Below, piece after piece: positions 1 through 9,600 of a DNA stretch of 11,625 nucleotides. The notes under the pieces are model-generated. The model saw only the letters and a list, made by a program, of their open reading frames with translations, was not told the origin of the DNA and ran no database searches. Position numbers and translations under genes: made by a program. Numbering within the stretch: the first letter of the stretch is position 1; each line of letters opens with the position of its first letter. The DNA comes from an uncultured Dysgonomonas sp. GTDB lineage: Bacteria > Bacteroidota > Bacteroidia > Bacteroidales > Dysgonomonadaceae. Location of the stretch: positions 1 through 11,625 of the forward strand of contig CALKIV010000110.1 of NCBI GenBank assembly GCA_937995835.1. The letters are read 5' to 3'.

Positions 1-1782
1 CATTTTAAAATCAATTACAAGATTCTTCCAGAATTGACTTATGACGCCTATTTTTCCATGAAGATAAAGACAACAAACAATCGTCAATTTTTGCCTCAAG
101 TAGCTACAGGAGTAGTGTGGACAAGTGAATATGCTAATCAGAGTGTAGATAATTCTTCTGACAACTTGACCATGATCACTGAAAACAAATTAATGTATAG
201 AAAGAATTGGGACAAAAAGCATAATTTAATTCTTACAGGAAAATTCATGACTACCCAAGCTCAAAGTGAAAATTACTCCAGCAAAACCTCTGGCAACGCC
301 TCTTCAGGGCTTTCTGACCCCACAATTGGTAGTGTAGTAGCCTCCATAGGCTCAGGAAAATCAGAGACGAGGACTTACCAAGGAACAGGACTGCTAAGTT
401 ATACCCTCCTCGACAGATATGTTGCTTTAGCAACACTCAACCTAGAGGGAAATTCCAGCATGGGAGGATCTAATCGCACAGCTCTTTTTCCTGTTTTAGG
501 TCTTTCGTGGAACTCTCAGTATGAGCCATTTTTGGCCAAATACGACTGGCTGGAGGAAGCGAAGTTTCGCTTTGCAGTAGGCCAATCAGGAAGGGCGGCT
601 AAAGGCTCAGCACCATATTTAGGGGCTTTCTCTTCATTGGGCAATTATATGGGAATGCCTGCCTTGCATCCTAGTCGTATTCAGCTCGAAAATCTAAAAT
701 GGGAAACAACCACCGAATATAATGTGGGTACAGATATGGCTTTCTTTAATGGCAGATTATCTTTCACTTTCGATTGGTATCAAAAATATACCAAAGACCT
801 TTTGCAAAAAGATTATAGCATACCTTCCAGCACAGGATATTCCGATATCAAATACTTCAACTCTGGCGAGATGACCAACAAAGGTTGGGAGTTTCGTGCA
901 AATGCCACTTTTTACGAAAACAAAAAAAACAGACTTAGAGTCAGTGGAGGTATAAACTTCAGTAGAAACATCAACGAGGTAACCAAATTGCCTTCGAATA
1001 TGCGACAAGAAAATTACACCTTCGATAATAAAAATTATGCTATTCGTATAGAAGAAGGACGATCCATCGGCTCATTTTATGGTTATCGCTACAAAGGCGT
1101 TTATCAAAACACAGATGCCACCTATGCCAGAGATAAAAATGGAGCCATCATGAATGACATCAATGGCAAACCTATCATCATGAAGAATGGTACATTTCAG
1201 GTAGCTCCGGGAGATGCCATCTATGAGGATATCAACAACGATGGGGTAATCAATGAATATGACATTGTATATTTAGGAAATGCTATGCCAGTATTGACAG
1301 GAGGAGCCGACCTTGCACTTATGTGGAGAGACTGGAATCTTTCAGCTACATTTCATGGCCGTTTTGGGCACAAGGTGATCAATGAAACCCGCATGAACAA
1401 TGAATCGATGTATGGCGAAAAGAATCAAAGCACGGCTACACTTAGACGTTGGAGAAACGAAGGGGATATGACTGATATTCCACGCGCCCTTTACAAGGCA
1501 GGATACAATTACTTGGGCTCCGATCGCTTTGTTGAAGATGCATCATACCTGAGGCTGAAAAGTGTTTCGCTGACTTACAATGTTCCTAAAAATGTAATAC
1601 AAAAATGGGGTATCAATGCACTAAGCATGTTTATCACCGGATACAATCTACTAACCTTCACCAACTACACCGGACAAAATCCGGAAATTGGGCAACCTAG
1701 CGATCCTAAAAAACTAACGAAGGACAGTGCAACAACACCCGTATCCATCAAGTTTACCTGTGGTTTCAATTTGAATTTTTAA
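1..1782 (+). CDS. SusC/RagA-family TonB-dependent outer-membrane transporter, C-terminal fragment (susC1)
   Basis: The reading frame is open from the first base of the window, so this is the last 593 residues of a larger protein. SusC proteins usually run about 1000 residues, so the signal peptide, regulatory-like domain, plug and first barrel strands are missing because of the window edge, not because of a mutation. A TTG or ATG near the left edge could look like a start, but the frame continues upstream of both. Family marks, numbered from base 1: a WETTTEYNVG...TKDLL segment at about 234-268, a D-x-N-x-D-G-V-I-N loop at 410-421 followed by a YLGN..P..TGG barrel segment, VEDASYLRLK at 511-520, GYNLLTF at 547-553, and a terminal phenylalanine (GFNLNF) typical of outer-membrane barrels. 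It should import a ligand captured by the SusD-type partner encoded 10 bp downstream. The substrate cannot be deduced. Family assignment is firm; the 5' end is unknown. Confidence 0.95.
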   Translation, partial: HFKINYKILPELTYDAYFSMKIKTTNNRQFLPQVATGVVWTSEYANQSVDNSSDNLTMITENKLMYRKNWDKKHNLILTGKFMTTQAQSENYSSKTSGNASSGLSDPTIGSVVASIGSGKSETRTYQGTGLLSYTLLDRYVALATLNLEGNSSMGGSNRTALFPVLGLSWNSQYEPFLAKYDWLEEAKFRFAVGQSGRAAKGSAPYLGAFSSLGNYMGMPALHPSRIQLENLKWETTTEYNVGTDMAFFNGRLSFTFDWYQKYTKDLLQKDYSIPSSTGYSDIKYFNSGEMTNKGWEFRANATFYENKKNRLRVSGGINFSRNINEVTKLPSNMRQENYTFDNKNYAIRIEEGRSIGSFYGYRYKGVYQNTDATYARDKNGAIMNDINGKPIIMKNGTFQVAPGDAIYEDINNDGVINEYDIVYLGNAMPVLTGGADLALMWRDWNLSATFHGRFGHKVINETRMNNESMYGEKNQSTATLRRWRNEGDMTDIPRALYKAGYNYLGSDRFVEDASYLRLKSVSLTYNVPKNVIQKWGINALSMFITGYNLLTFTNYTGQNPEIGQPSDPKKLTKDSATTPVSIKFTCGFNLNF

Positions 1783-1792
1783 AATCTGAAGC

Positions 1793-3325
1793 ATGAAAAA
1801 AATTAAATATCTTATAATACTTTTACTGGGATTATCCTTCGTCAATTGCAACAATTGGTTAGATATATTGCCAGACAACGAACAACCCTCAAAGGAGTAT
1901 TGGAAGTCGAAAGAAGACGTAGAATCAGTTATTTCTTCAGGCTACTACTACTTACGCGAATGCACCCCCTACCTCATCGATTGGGGCGAACTTCGAGGAG
2001 CCTCACTCGGTTTAGGCACTTTTGATACGCAAAAATTCAAACTATATAGTTTTGACCTCACTGCCGAAAACAAACTGGTTAAGTGGGAATCATTCTATCA
2101 AGTCATCAATATGGCCAATTCTGTGATCAAGTTTGCAGATGTGGCAAAAGGCAACGACCCCACGTATAGTGAAGGGGCAATGAACTCTCATAAAACAGAG
2201 GCCTATTTCATGCGTGCCTTATCTTACTTCTTTTTGCTAAGAAACTTCAAAGAAGTGCCACTAATCTTGACTCCCTATGTGGATGATTCTACACCATACA
2301 ACATAGCCAAGTCAACAGATAAAGACATCATTGCACAGATAAAGGAGGACATTAAAATAGCACTAGACACCGATGCAGCCAAAGAGTCATACGAAATAGC
2401 ATGGCAAAACAAAGGTAGATCGACCAAATGGAGTCTATATGCCCTAATGGCTGATGTCGCCCTGTGGAACGAGGACTATGATGAGTGCATACACTATGCT
2501 GACCTATTGATAAAGGCAACTGCCCCCATCAGACCTGTATTCATTTCAGACCCAACAAAGTGGTTCGAGATTTTCAATCCGGGAAACAGTAATGAGTCTA
2601 TTTTTGAACTAAATTGGGATTACTCAAATTATCAAGAAGATAAAAACAGCCCATCCAAATTTTTAAATCTAGCATTGGAGTCAAAATACAGATTCAGAGG
2701 TCCTATGCTTGAACGTCTAATTGCCGAAACTGTAGAAGTAGGAGCTACAAATGCGATTCGCAGCTATTATGGAACATTTGCGAATTCCTCAGCAGATTAT
2801 CTTCAATATGATGTTGCTTTTGTATGGAAATATATGGGCACAGGTTATCAAGATTTCACTGCTACCAGAACCAATCAAGATGCCAATTTCATCATTTACC
2901 GAATGGCCGACATCATGTTGCTAAAAGCCGAAGCACTTATTCTAAAAGGAGAAAGCTCTTGGACAGAAGCTCTAGGTATTATCAATCAGGTTAGAGTGCG
3001 TTCAAACCTGAGCCTGAAAACGGTATCACTGACCGAAGCTACAGAGCTAGACATGCTACTTATTCTATTGAATGAAAGGGATATGGAGTTCGCATCTGAA
3101 GGCAAAAGATGGTATGACCTACTCCGATTCGGAAAGGCAAAAGAATATAAATACAAAGAAGACTTTATAAGAATAATAGAGGAAAACAACACCGAGAAAA
3201 GCCCTAACTGGCTACGCTCTGTGCTGAAAAATGAAAATGCTTGGTATCTACCTATTCATGTAGACGAAATATTCTCGAACAAACTATTAGAGCAGAACCC
3301 TTATTATAAAGTGACAACTAATTAA
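1793..3325 (+). CDS. SusD/RagB-family surface lipoprotein (susD1)
   Basis: This 510-residue protein has a lipoprotein signal peptide: a KKIK basic start, a hydrophobic core, and a lipobox SFVNC with the acylated cysteine at residue 19. The mature N-terminus CNNWLDILP is typical of SusD proteins. The N-terminal part contains a TPR-like helix with the family pattern EAYFMRALSYFFLLR at 136-150, followed by the VPLIL segment. The C-terminal SusD_RagB part includes YRMADIMLLKAEAL at 369-382, NERDMEFASEGKRWYDLLRF at 427-446, WYLPIHVDEI at 484-493 and LLEQNPYY at 498-505. Its length matches the family. By family knowledge it sits on the cell surface as the ligand-binding lid of the SusC barrel. The gene begins 10 bp after susC1 stops, so this is very probably its cognate partner. 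ATG at 1793 is chosen because it gives an intact signal peptide; no Shine-Dalgarno sequence precedes it. The ligand is unknown. Confidence 0.95.
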   Translation: MKKIKYLIILLLGLSFVNCNNWLDILPDNEQPSKEYWKSKEDVESVISSGYYYLRECTPYLIDWGELRGASLGLGTFDTQKFKLYSFDLTAENKLVKWESFYQVINMANSVIKFADVAKGNDPTYSEGAMNSHKTEAYFMRALSYFFLLRNFKEVPLILTPYVDDSTPYNIAKSTDKDIIAQIKEDIKIALDTDAAKESYEIAWQNKGRSTKWSLYALMADVALWNEDYDECIHYADLLIKATAPIRPVFISDPTKWFEIFNPGNSNESIFELNWDYSNYQEDKNSPSKFLNLALESKYRFRGPMLERLIAETVEVGATNAIRSYYGTFANSSADYLQYDVAFVWKYMGTGYQDFTATRTNQDANFIIYRMADIMLLKAEALILKGESSWTEALGIINQVRVRSNLSLKTVSLTEATELDMLLILLNERDMEFASEGKRWYDLLRFGKAKEYKYKEDFIRIIEENNTEKSPNWLRSVLKNENAWYLPIHVDEIFSNKLLEQNPYYKVTTN

Positions 3326-3337
3326 TCGCTGTATATT

Positions 3338-5008
3338 ATGAAACATCTTACAAAAATATATTTATTAAGCATCATCTTATGCATTTTCTTTGCTTGCGAA
3401 GATCCACATAAGAACGACACCTATCAGGTGTATAATGTAAATCCGATTTCAACACACCTTGAGTCTCATCCAGATGACTACTCTGAATGGGTTTCGGTTC
3501 TGAAATATGCCGATTTGTTCAATGCTATCAATTTTGCTAATCAAGACTTCACAGCTTTTGTTCCTCACAACGAGGCCGTAAAAGATTTTTATGTCAAGAA
3601 GGGAGTCACCTCTATCGAAGAGCTTGGTTATGACTATGCCCGCAACTTGGCTCAATTTCATATCATTGCAGACTCTATTCCCAAGGAAACATTCACAGAA
3701 GGAGGTAGACTAGAAAAACCAACTCTTTCTGACGACTATCTATTTTTCACCTTTACCGAAGGAGGATACAATAATATTTACATCAATCAGGAAGCAAAAA
3801 TAGCTGCTTATCCTCCTAGAGCATCCAATGGTTTTGTATATACACTAGATGCCGTACTCAGCCCTTTGACGGAAAGTCTACAGCAACGCATTAGCGAATC
3901 CAAAACACCACATACCATCATGCTGAAAGCCTTAGAGCTCACAAGCTGGAAAGACAGTTTGAGTGTTATTGCCGATACTATAACAGCTGACAATGGGAGA
4001 AAAAGGATTGTGAAGCGAAAATACACCTTACTAGCCACTTCCGATGAGGCATTCAAGAAAGATGGAATTATGAGTATCGAAGATCTCACAAACAAAATAG
4101 GGGCAGATAATAATTACAAAGACCCTAAAAATGCTTTATTCAAGTATATAGCCTATCACATCATTCAGGGCTCATATGACTATGAAGCCATGATCACTTT
4201 CGATTCCCCTGCAGACAAAACTAAGATATGGAATACGAAAGCTCGCAACGAACTGCTACAAGTATCATTGATTGATGGACAGTACTTCATCAACTATAAC
4301 GGCTCCAAAACATCTTTCCTAAAAGAAGAGTCTGACATTGTAGCTAAAAATGGCATGATGCATCAGATAGACAACTATCTTCCTATTTGGCATCCAGAGC
4401 CACTACCTGTCCTTTTTGACGTATGTAGTTATCCAGATGTCGCCAGTTATATAGAAGCAAATGGAAAAGATCAAAAATACCAAACAGTAGATGCTTCAAA
4501 CGAATATAGAACAAGGGTGCTAAGTCTTCCTTGTTATGATGTACACCTGATGAAACCTGCAAGCCTTAAGTCATATAACGAACTTGACTACTTTACGGCA
4601 AAAGCTGGTAATGCATGGAAAGACTCTAAATATGGAGATATGCTTATTCTCAATTTAGGCTATACAGGCAGCATTGCAATGGAAACTCCTGCCATCATCA
4701 AAGGGAAATATAAAGTTACATTACACTTCGGATTTGCCGGTTCTCAAGATTTCATGAGATTATCTAATGGAGGGAGTAATGGAGGCCTGATGCGTTTCTC
4801 ATTCGACAATAAGAACAGCATTGATGCCAAACCATACACAACTGTACCTTCGAAAACCTTAGGGAATTACCAATATGTGTTATTTGATGAAGTTGAATTT
4901 ACTGAAACCTCATCACATGAATTTAAGATAGTGATCCTAGATCCAGCAGCGCAAACAAATGAAAATTTCCGTATCTATATCGACTATTTAATGTTTGAAC
5001 CTATCTAA
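3338..5008 (+). CDS. Fasciclin (FAS1) domain lipoprotein with beta-rich C-terminal domain, first of two
   Basis: This is a 556-residue lipoprotein. The signal peptide ends in a lipobox IFFAC with the cysteine at 20, and the mature protein starts CED, whose acidic residues fit surface export in Bacteroidota. Two FAS1-like domains follow. The first, about 36-176, carries the FAS1 core TAFVPHNEAV (72-81), NLAQFHII (103-110) and NGFVYTLDAVLSP (164-176). The second, about 185-350, carries YTLLATSDEAF (229-239), FKYIAYHIIQGSY (268-280) and KNGMMHQIDNYLPI (337-350). Residues from about 355 to the end form a further beta-rich region ending IYIDYLMFEPI. Its alternating hydrophobic strands recall jelly-roll carbohydrate-binding modules, but this is only an impression. 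FAS1 domains are generally linked to adhesion or ligand binding. The gene lies 12 bp after susD1 and 14 bp before a second FAS1 lipoprotein, which suggests an accessory surface-binding role for the transporter. No catalytic motif is seen. Confidence 0.87.
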   Translation: MKHLTKIYLLSIILCIFFACEDPHKNDTYQVYNVNPISTHLESHPDDYSEWVSVLKYADLFNAINFANQDFTAFVPHNEAVKDFYVKKGVTSIEELGYDYARNLAQFHIIADSIPKETFTEGGRLEKPTLSDDYLFFTFTEGGYNNIYINQEAKIAAYPPRASNGFVYTLDAVLSPLTESLQQRISESKTPHTIMLKALELTSWKDSLSVIADTITADNGRKRIVKRKYTLLATSDEAFKKDGIMSIEDLTNKIGADNNYKDPKNALFKYIAYHIIQGSYDYEAMITFDSPADKTKIWNTKARNELLQVSLIDGQYFINYNGSKTSFLKEESDIVAKNGMMHQIDNYLPIWHPEPLPVLFDVCSYPDVASYIEANGKDQKYQTVDASNEYRTRVLSLPCYDVHLMKPASLKSYNELDYFTAKAGNAWKDSKYGDMLILNLGYTGSIAMETPAIIKGKYKVTLHFGFAGSQDFMRLSNGGSNGGLMRFSFDNKNSIDAKPYTTVPSKTLGNYQYVLFDEVEFTETSSHEFKIVILDPAAQTNENFRIYIDYLMFEPI

Positions 5009-5022
5009 TAAAACAAGTTATT

Positions 5023-6678
5023 ATGAATAATATAAAATATTTATCTGCTATAATCACTGCCTTGATATTACTCATATCGTGCACAGATACTTGGGATTCA
5101 CATTACAAAGAGCAGGAAGAAATAATCAATAATGACAATATTATCTCTGTTTCTAGCTCTACAAAACAGTATATTGAATCAGAAGCATCATTGAGCTCTA
5201 TGTATGCTCTTTTTAAGGATACTAAGGTGCTAGAACAAATAGAGGCAAATGATCATGTAACCCTACTCGTAGTGGAAAACGAAAACATTTCACATTCGGA
5301 GGATATGACTAGCACTTATCTCGCTGAAAATCATGTTGCAGCCATTGCTATTTCTCCAGCCAACTTAATTAATGGCGAAAGAGTATTGATGCAAAACAAG
5401 AAATATCTAAACATTTCAACTCAAGTAACCAACAAAGGCACAACCTATTACTTTAACAATGCTGAGGTCAAGAAAATTATAAAAACAACTGATGGATATA
5501 TCTATGTATTGAATTCTTTCGCTCAATCACCAAAATCGTTATATGAGACCATCGAAAGTTTAGGAGACAACTACTCTATATTTAGAGAAATGATTCTCTC
5601 TAGAAATGAAAAAGTTTTTGATAAAAATGCCAGTACTCCAATCGATGTAGACAATACTGGGAGCACTATTTACGATTCAGTTTTTATTATCACGAATCCA
5701 TATTTTAATGCTAAAGGCTTTGATCTGAATTCTCCTGCCCTTACTGCTACTCTATTAATCCCCTCCAACAAGGTGGTCAATGAAGCAATAAGCACAGCAA
5801 AACAGAATCTCAAAGATTGGGGAATGCAACGAGCTGATTCCATCATTGCAAACTGGGTATTTCAATCAGCTTTCTTTAAAGAACAATATACCAAAAATGA
5901 TTTTGAAAACAACATTGACCTCAAATCAGTCTTCGATAAGCAATGGAGAACAACTGTTCAGAAAGTAGATCTAGACAATCCCATAGAGATGAGCAATGGC
6001 GTTGCCTATCATATTGACTGGATGAAGATCCCAACCAATGTATTAATATACAGAGTTAAGGATCACTTTAAGTGGTATGAGTTTTTGACTCAAGAAGATA
6101 AAGAAAAATATTATCAGACTGAAAATTTGACCTATAACAAGTGTGAAACAAAAGTAGCTGCGTGGTCAGGTTGGCCAGCCGGAGGCTTCCCTCTAATCGA
6201 GAATAGAGTATTAATATACTCACTTGTTGATAAAACATCAGTGGACTACTCGCTCAAGTTTATCCCCTTCCACTACGAAGAAGGTAAAGGGGGGAAAAGC
6301 TATACAGCTGACTCGTACAAGATACCCCCGGGAGAATATGACTTATGTTTAGGTTTCATGCAGAAGAAAAACAATGCCGAAACCTTCACCATTTCGTTCA
6401 ATGGAAAACCATTAGCCAATAAAGTCGCCTTAGGAGCCACTACTTTCCATTTCGACCGTGGTGGACAAGGTTATCCAGAAGGATTTGACACCAGTAAGGC
6501 AACAGACAGCAAACGAGCAAACTATGATCGTGATGGAGGAAAAGTAGGAGTCATAGAAGTGACAGGAGCTCCCAAAGAAATAGAGCTGACGTTTCAAGGA
6601 AAATTTGGATCTGCAACCAATACTTCTGATCCTGTTTTCCATCACTGGTGCTTGAAACCAACAGCCAACTGTTATTAA
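5023..6678 (+). CDS. Fasciclin-like (FAS1) lipoprotein with C-terminal beta-rich domain, second of two
   Basis: This is a 551-residue lipoprotein with lipobox ILLISC (cysteine at 20) and mature start CTDTWDSHY, an N-terminus I recognise from Bacteroidota fasciclin-type lipoproteins. Residues about 54-165 resemble a FAS1 domain, but the usual TAFAPTN-like core is degenerate, reading HVTLLVVENEN at 78-88. A better-preserved second FAS1-like domain covers about 169-337, with YDSVFIITNPYF (217-228), TATLLIPSNKVVNEAI (241-256) and NGVAYHIDWMKIP (325-337). From about 338 to the end lies a separate region rich in aromatic and glycine residues, with AAWSGWPAGGFP at 379-390, PPGEYDLCLGF at 435-445 and a terminal FHHWCLKPTANCY. 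I cannot assign it a function; a ligand-binding beta-sandwich is one possibility. It differs clearly from the C-terminal domain of the preceding FAS1 gene. The gene is 14 bp from that neighbour and 17 bp before susC2, so co-expression is likely. It has no enzyme motif. Confidence 0.83.
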   Translation: MNNIKYLSAIITALILLISCTDTWDSHYKEQEEIINNDNIISVSSSTKQYIESEASLSSMYALFKDTKVLEQIEANDHVTLLVVENENISHSEDMTSTYLAENHVAAIAISPANLINGERVLMQNKKYLNISTQVTNKGTTYYFNNAEVKKIIKTTDGYIYVLNSFAQSPKSLYETIESLGDNYSIFREMILSRNEKVFDKNASTPIDVDNTGSTIYDSVFIITNPYFNAKGFDLNSPALTATLLIPSNKVVNEAISTAKQNLKDWGMQRADSIIANWVFQSAFFKEQYTKNDFENNIDLKSVFDKQWRTTVQKVDLDNPIEMSNGVAYHIDWMKIPTNVLIYRVKDHFKWYEFLTQEDKEKYYQTENLTYNKCETKVAAWSGWPAGGFPLIENRVLIYSLVDKTSVDYSLKFIPFHYEEGKGGKSYTADSYKIPPGEYDLCLGFMQKKNNAETFTISFNGKPLANKVALGATTFHFDRGGQGYPEGFDTSKATDSKRANYDRDGGKVGVIEVTGAPKEIELTFQGKFGSATNTSDPVFHHWCLKPTANCY

Positions 6679-6695
6679 TCATTTAATGAACTGAT

Positions 6696-9600
6696 ATGAA
6701 AATTATTAATAAAATATTTATAAGCTTATTACTCTGTTTATGCTCTATTGCAAGCTACGGACAATCCAACCGTACAATCAGAGGAAAGGTGCTTTCGTCT
6801 TTCAACAAACCAATTAAAGACGCAATCATTGCAGCACAAGGAAGTGATGAGATTAAAACAACAGAAGATGGAACATTTACCTTAGAGCTAAAGTCTGATG
6901 CGTCTTCTCTATCCATTTGGGCTCCCGGCTATTTTCCTGTCAATAGAGTCATCAAGGACAACACTGATCTCACGATTATTATGGTGTCTGAAAATCAGTA
7001 TAAATACAACGAATCAGCTGTACTACCCCAGCGCATCGAAAACGAACGCATAGCCCACACTGCAGCAACTAATATAACAAAGAAAGATTTCAATCCAGGT
7101 AGTATTATGATCGACAGGGCTCTATCTGGCCAGATTGCAGGACTAAAGACAACGCGCATGGGAGGTATGCCTGGAGAAGGAACATACATGAATTTGAGAG
7201 GAATCAGATCACTGACGGCAGACAATGCTCCACTTATCGTGATCAATGGAATGCCACACTTGCCAGACAGCAAAGAATCTTCCCTGATCAATGGCTATAC
7301 ACGTAATATTTTCCAAACCTATAATATTGGAGATATACAAAATATCACCGTACTAAAAGGTGCAGAAGCAGCTCTTTATGGCTCTTTGGGTGCTAATGGT
7401 GTTATCCTGATCGAAACAGATGGAGCTGCATCTGATGATCTAGAAACTAAGATTAGCTTCTATGGACAATATGGGATGAGCTGGAACAAAAAGCGTGTAC
7501 CCCTCTTAGCAGGAAAAGAATATACCTCTTACCTGTCTGATATAGGTATGACTTATTACAATAATATGGGAGAGCTATTCAATGAGTTTCCTTTCCTTAA
7601 CAATCCTGACAATAAGTATAACTATCTGTACAACAACAATACCGATTGGCAAAAAGAGATTTATCAGAATGCTTTCACCACCGACAATCTATTCAGAATA
7701 GAAGGGGGAGATGCTATTGCCAAATATGATCTGTCGCTGGGCTATTTATTAGAAGATGGATTGCTCAAAGAAACCTCTTTCCAACGCTATCATACCCAAC
7801 TAAACACCAATATACTAGTTAGCAAACAAGTGGAGCTAATCGCTTCTGTTGGCTTATCCTACATCAATGGAGAATACCAAGAGCAAGGCATGGTGAATCA
7901 AACAAACCCTATTTTGACAGCCTATGCCAAATCTCCACTCCTTAGTCCATGGAAAAAAGATACACAAGGACAAACTCTAAACGAATACGCTGACTTCTAT
8001 TATGGCATCAGCAACAATATGAATTTTGCCGTCAGCAATCCATTGGCTGTCATCAATAGCGTAGATGTCACCAATCGTCAGTATGATGTCAATGCTTTAG
8101 CAGGAATTACTTACAAAGTTCTTCAAAACTTATCTCTAAGTGGAAAAGTGGGCTTGTATTACAATTACAACAACGAAAAACTATTCGTTCCGGGCAAGAC
8201 TGACAAAACCATCATCCCTCTATTCACTCCCTTTGGAGAGGCTGAAAACACCGTAAAGAATGGAGTAGGAAAGGTTGTCAACTTCTTTTATAACATCAAT
8301 GGACAATATCACACCGTTTTAGACAATAAACATAAAATAAATGTCTTAGGTGGTCTTCAATCCATCATTTCAGAATACGAATACGATGCAGGAGTAGGAT
8401 ACAATACGGCCAACGATTTTTATCAGACACTCAATAATGTCAACAAATTAGGACGAAATTTTTCTGGTTATATCAGTAAATGGAACTGGATGAATTTCTA
8501 TGCTCATGGCGACTATACTTACAGCGATATGCTTAAAGCCTCTCTCAATATGTCTGTTGATGGTGCATCTTCCACAGGAGTAGATGCTGATAGATTTTAT
8601 ATCTACCCTTCCTTGGGGCTCACATGGTTTGGCAAAAGTCTAATGCCTTTATCAAACTCAACCTTTGTAAATCGACTGAATGTGAGAGCAGAATATAGCA
8701 TCACTGGCAATAGTAGATTCTCATCGAACTTTGGCAAGCATTATTATCAAAGTTCACCATACCAAAAGGTAGCAGGCATCGTAAGAATGAACGTTCCCAA
8801 TACAAAATTGAAACAAGAACAAAATGCACTCCTTAATCTTGGACTAGACATGAGTTTCTTGTTTAACAGAATAGAGTTGAGTTTCGACTACTATAATAAC
8901 CAAACATCTGATGCCATCTTTGCCACTCCACAATCTTCTGTTTATGGTACAGGGTTATATTATGATAATCTAGGAAAACTATCTAACCAAGGAGTTGAAC
9001 TAGCCATACAAGCCTCTATCATCAGAACACCAGACTTCGAATGGGTCATTGGGGGTAATATTGCCAAAAACAGAAACAAGATCAAGTCATTAGGTGGAGA
9101 AGAAGAGTTGATTCACAAATATGCTGATGGAGCACAACTCATCACCAAAAAAGGAAGAAGTCCTTATGAGTTCTATGGCTACGAAACCAAAGGCGTATTC
9201 TCCACTCAGCAGGAAGCCCAAAATACAAATTTACGTAACGATAAAGGGAGCACTTTTACGGCTGGAGACATTCACTTTGTGGATCAAAATGGCGACCATG
9301 TCATTGACGAAAAAGACAGAGTTTCGTTAGGTAGTGCAGAAGCAAAATTCTTTGGAGGCTTTTTCACCAGTTTTCGGTATAAACACTTCTCTCTTTCGGC
9401 AGAGTTCACGTATTCCAAAGGGAATAAAGCATATAATGCTGTAAGAAGAAACCTTGAATCGCTCTCTTCTTTCGACAATCAAAGTATTGCTACCATCAAC
9501 AGATGGAAACTTGAAGGACAAGTTACTGATATGCCACGCGCAGAATGGGGAGATCCTATTGGGAATAACGACTTCTCTGACAGATGGATCGAAGATGCTT

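Noticed and set aside
34..60. Possible TTG or ATG start for the first gene near the left edge
   Set aside because: The same frame is open back to base 1 with SusC-like sequence, and the protein would lack a signal peptide and plug. It is a fragment cut by the window edge.
922..929. Run of eight A in susC1 as a possible slippage or phase-variation site
   Set aside because: The frame is intact, the run encodes an ordinary Asn/Lys stretch, and such runs are expected by chance in AT-rich DNA.
6679..6695. The 17-bp gap before susC2 as a site for a second promoter
   Set aside because: It is too short and has no TTTG-containing -7 or -33 element. A tiny ATG-AAC-TGA at 6685-6693 looks accidental.
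6995..7291. Antisense open frame of 98 codons opposite the susC2 plug region
   Set aside because: The sense strand encodes the highly conserved plug motifs here, and no promoter or recognisable protein is seen on the other strand.
9121..9330. Alternative + strand frame of 69 codons inside susC2
   Set aside because: It overlaps the conserved barrel region in another frame and shows no signal peptide or domain.
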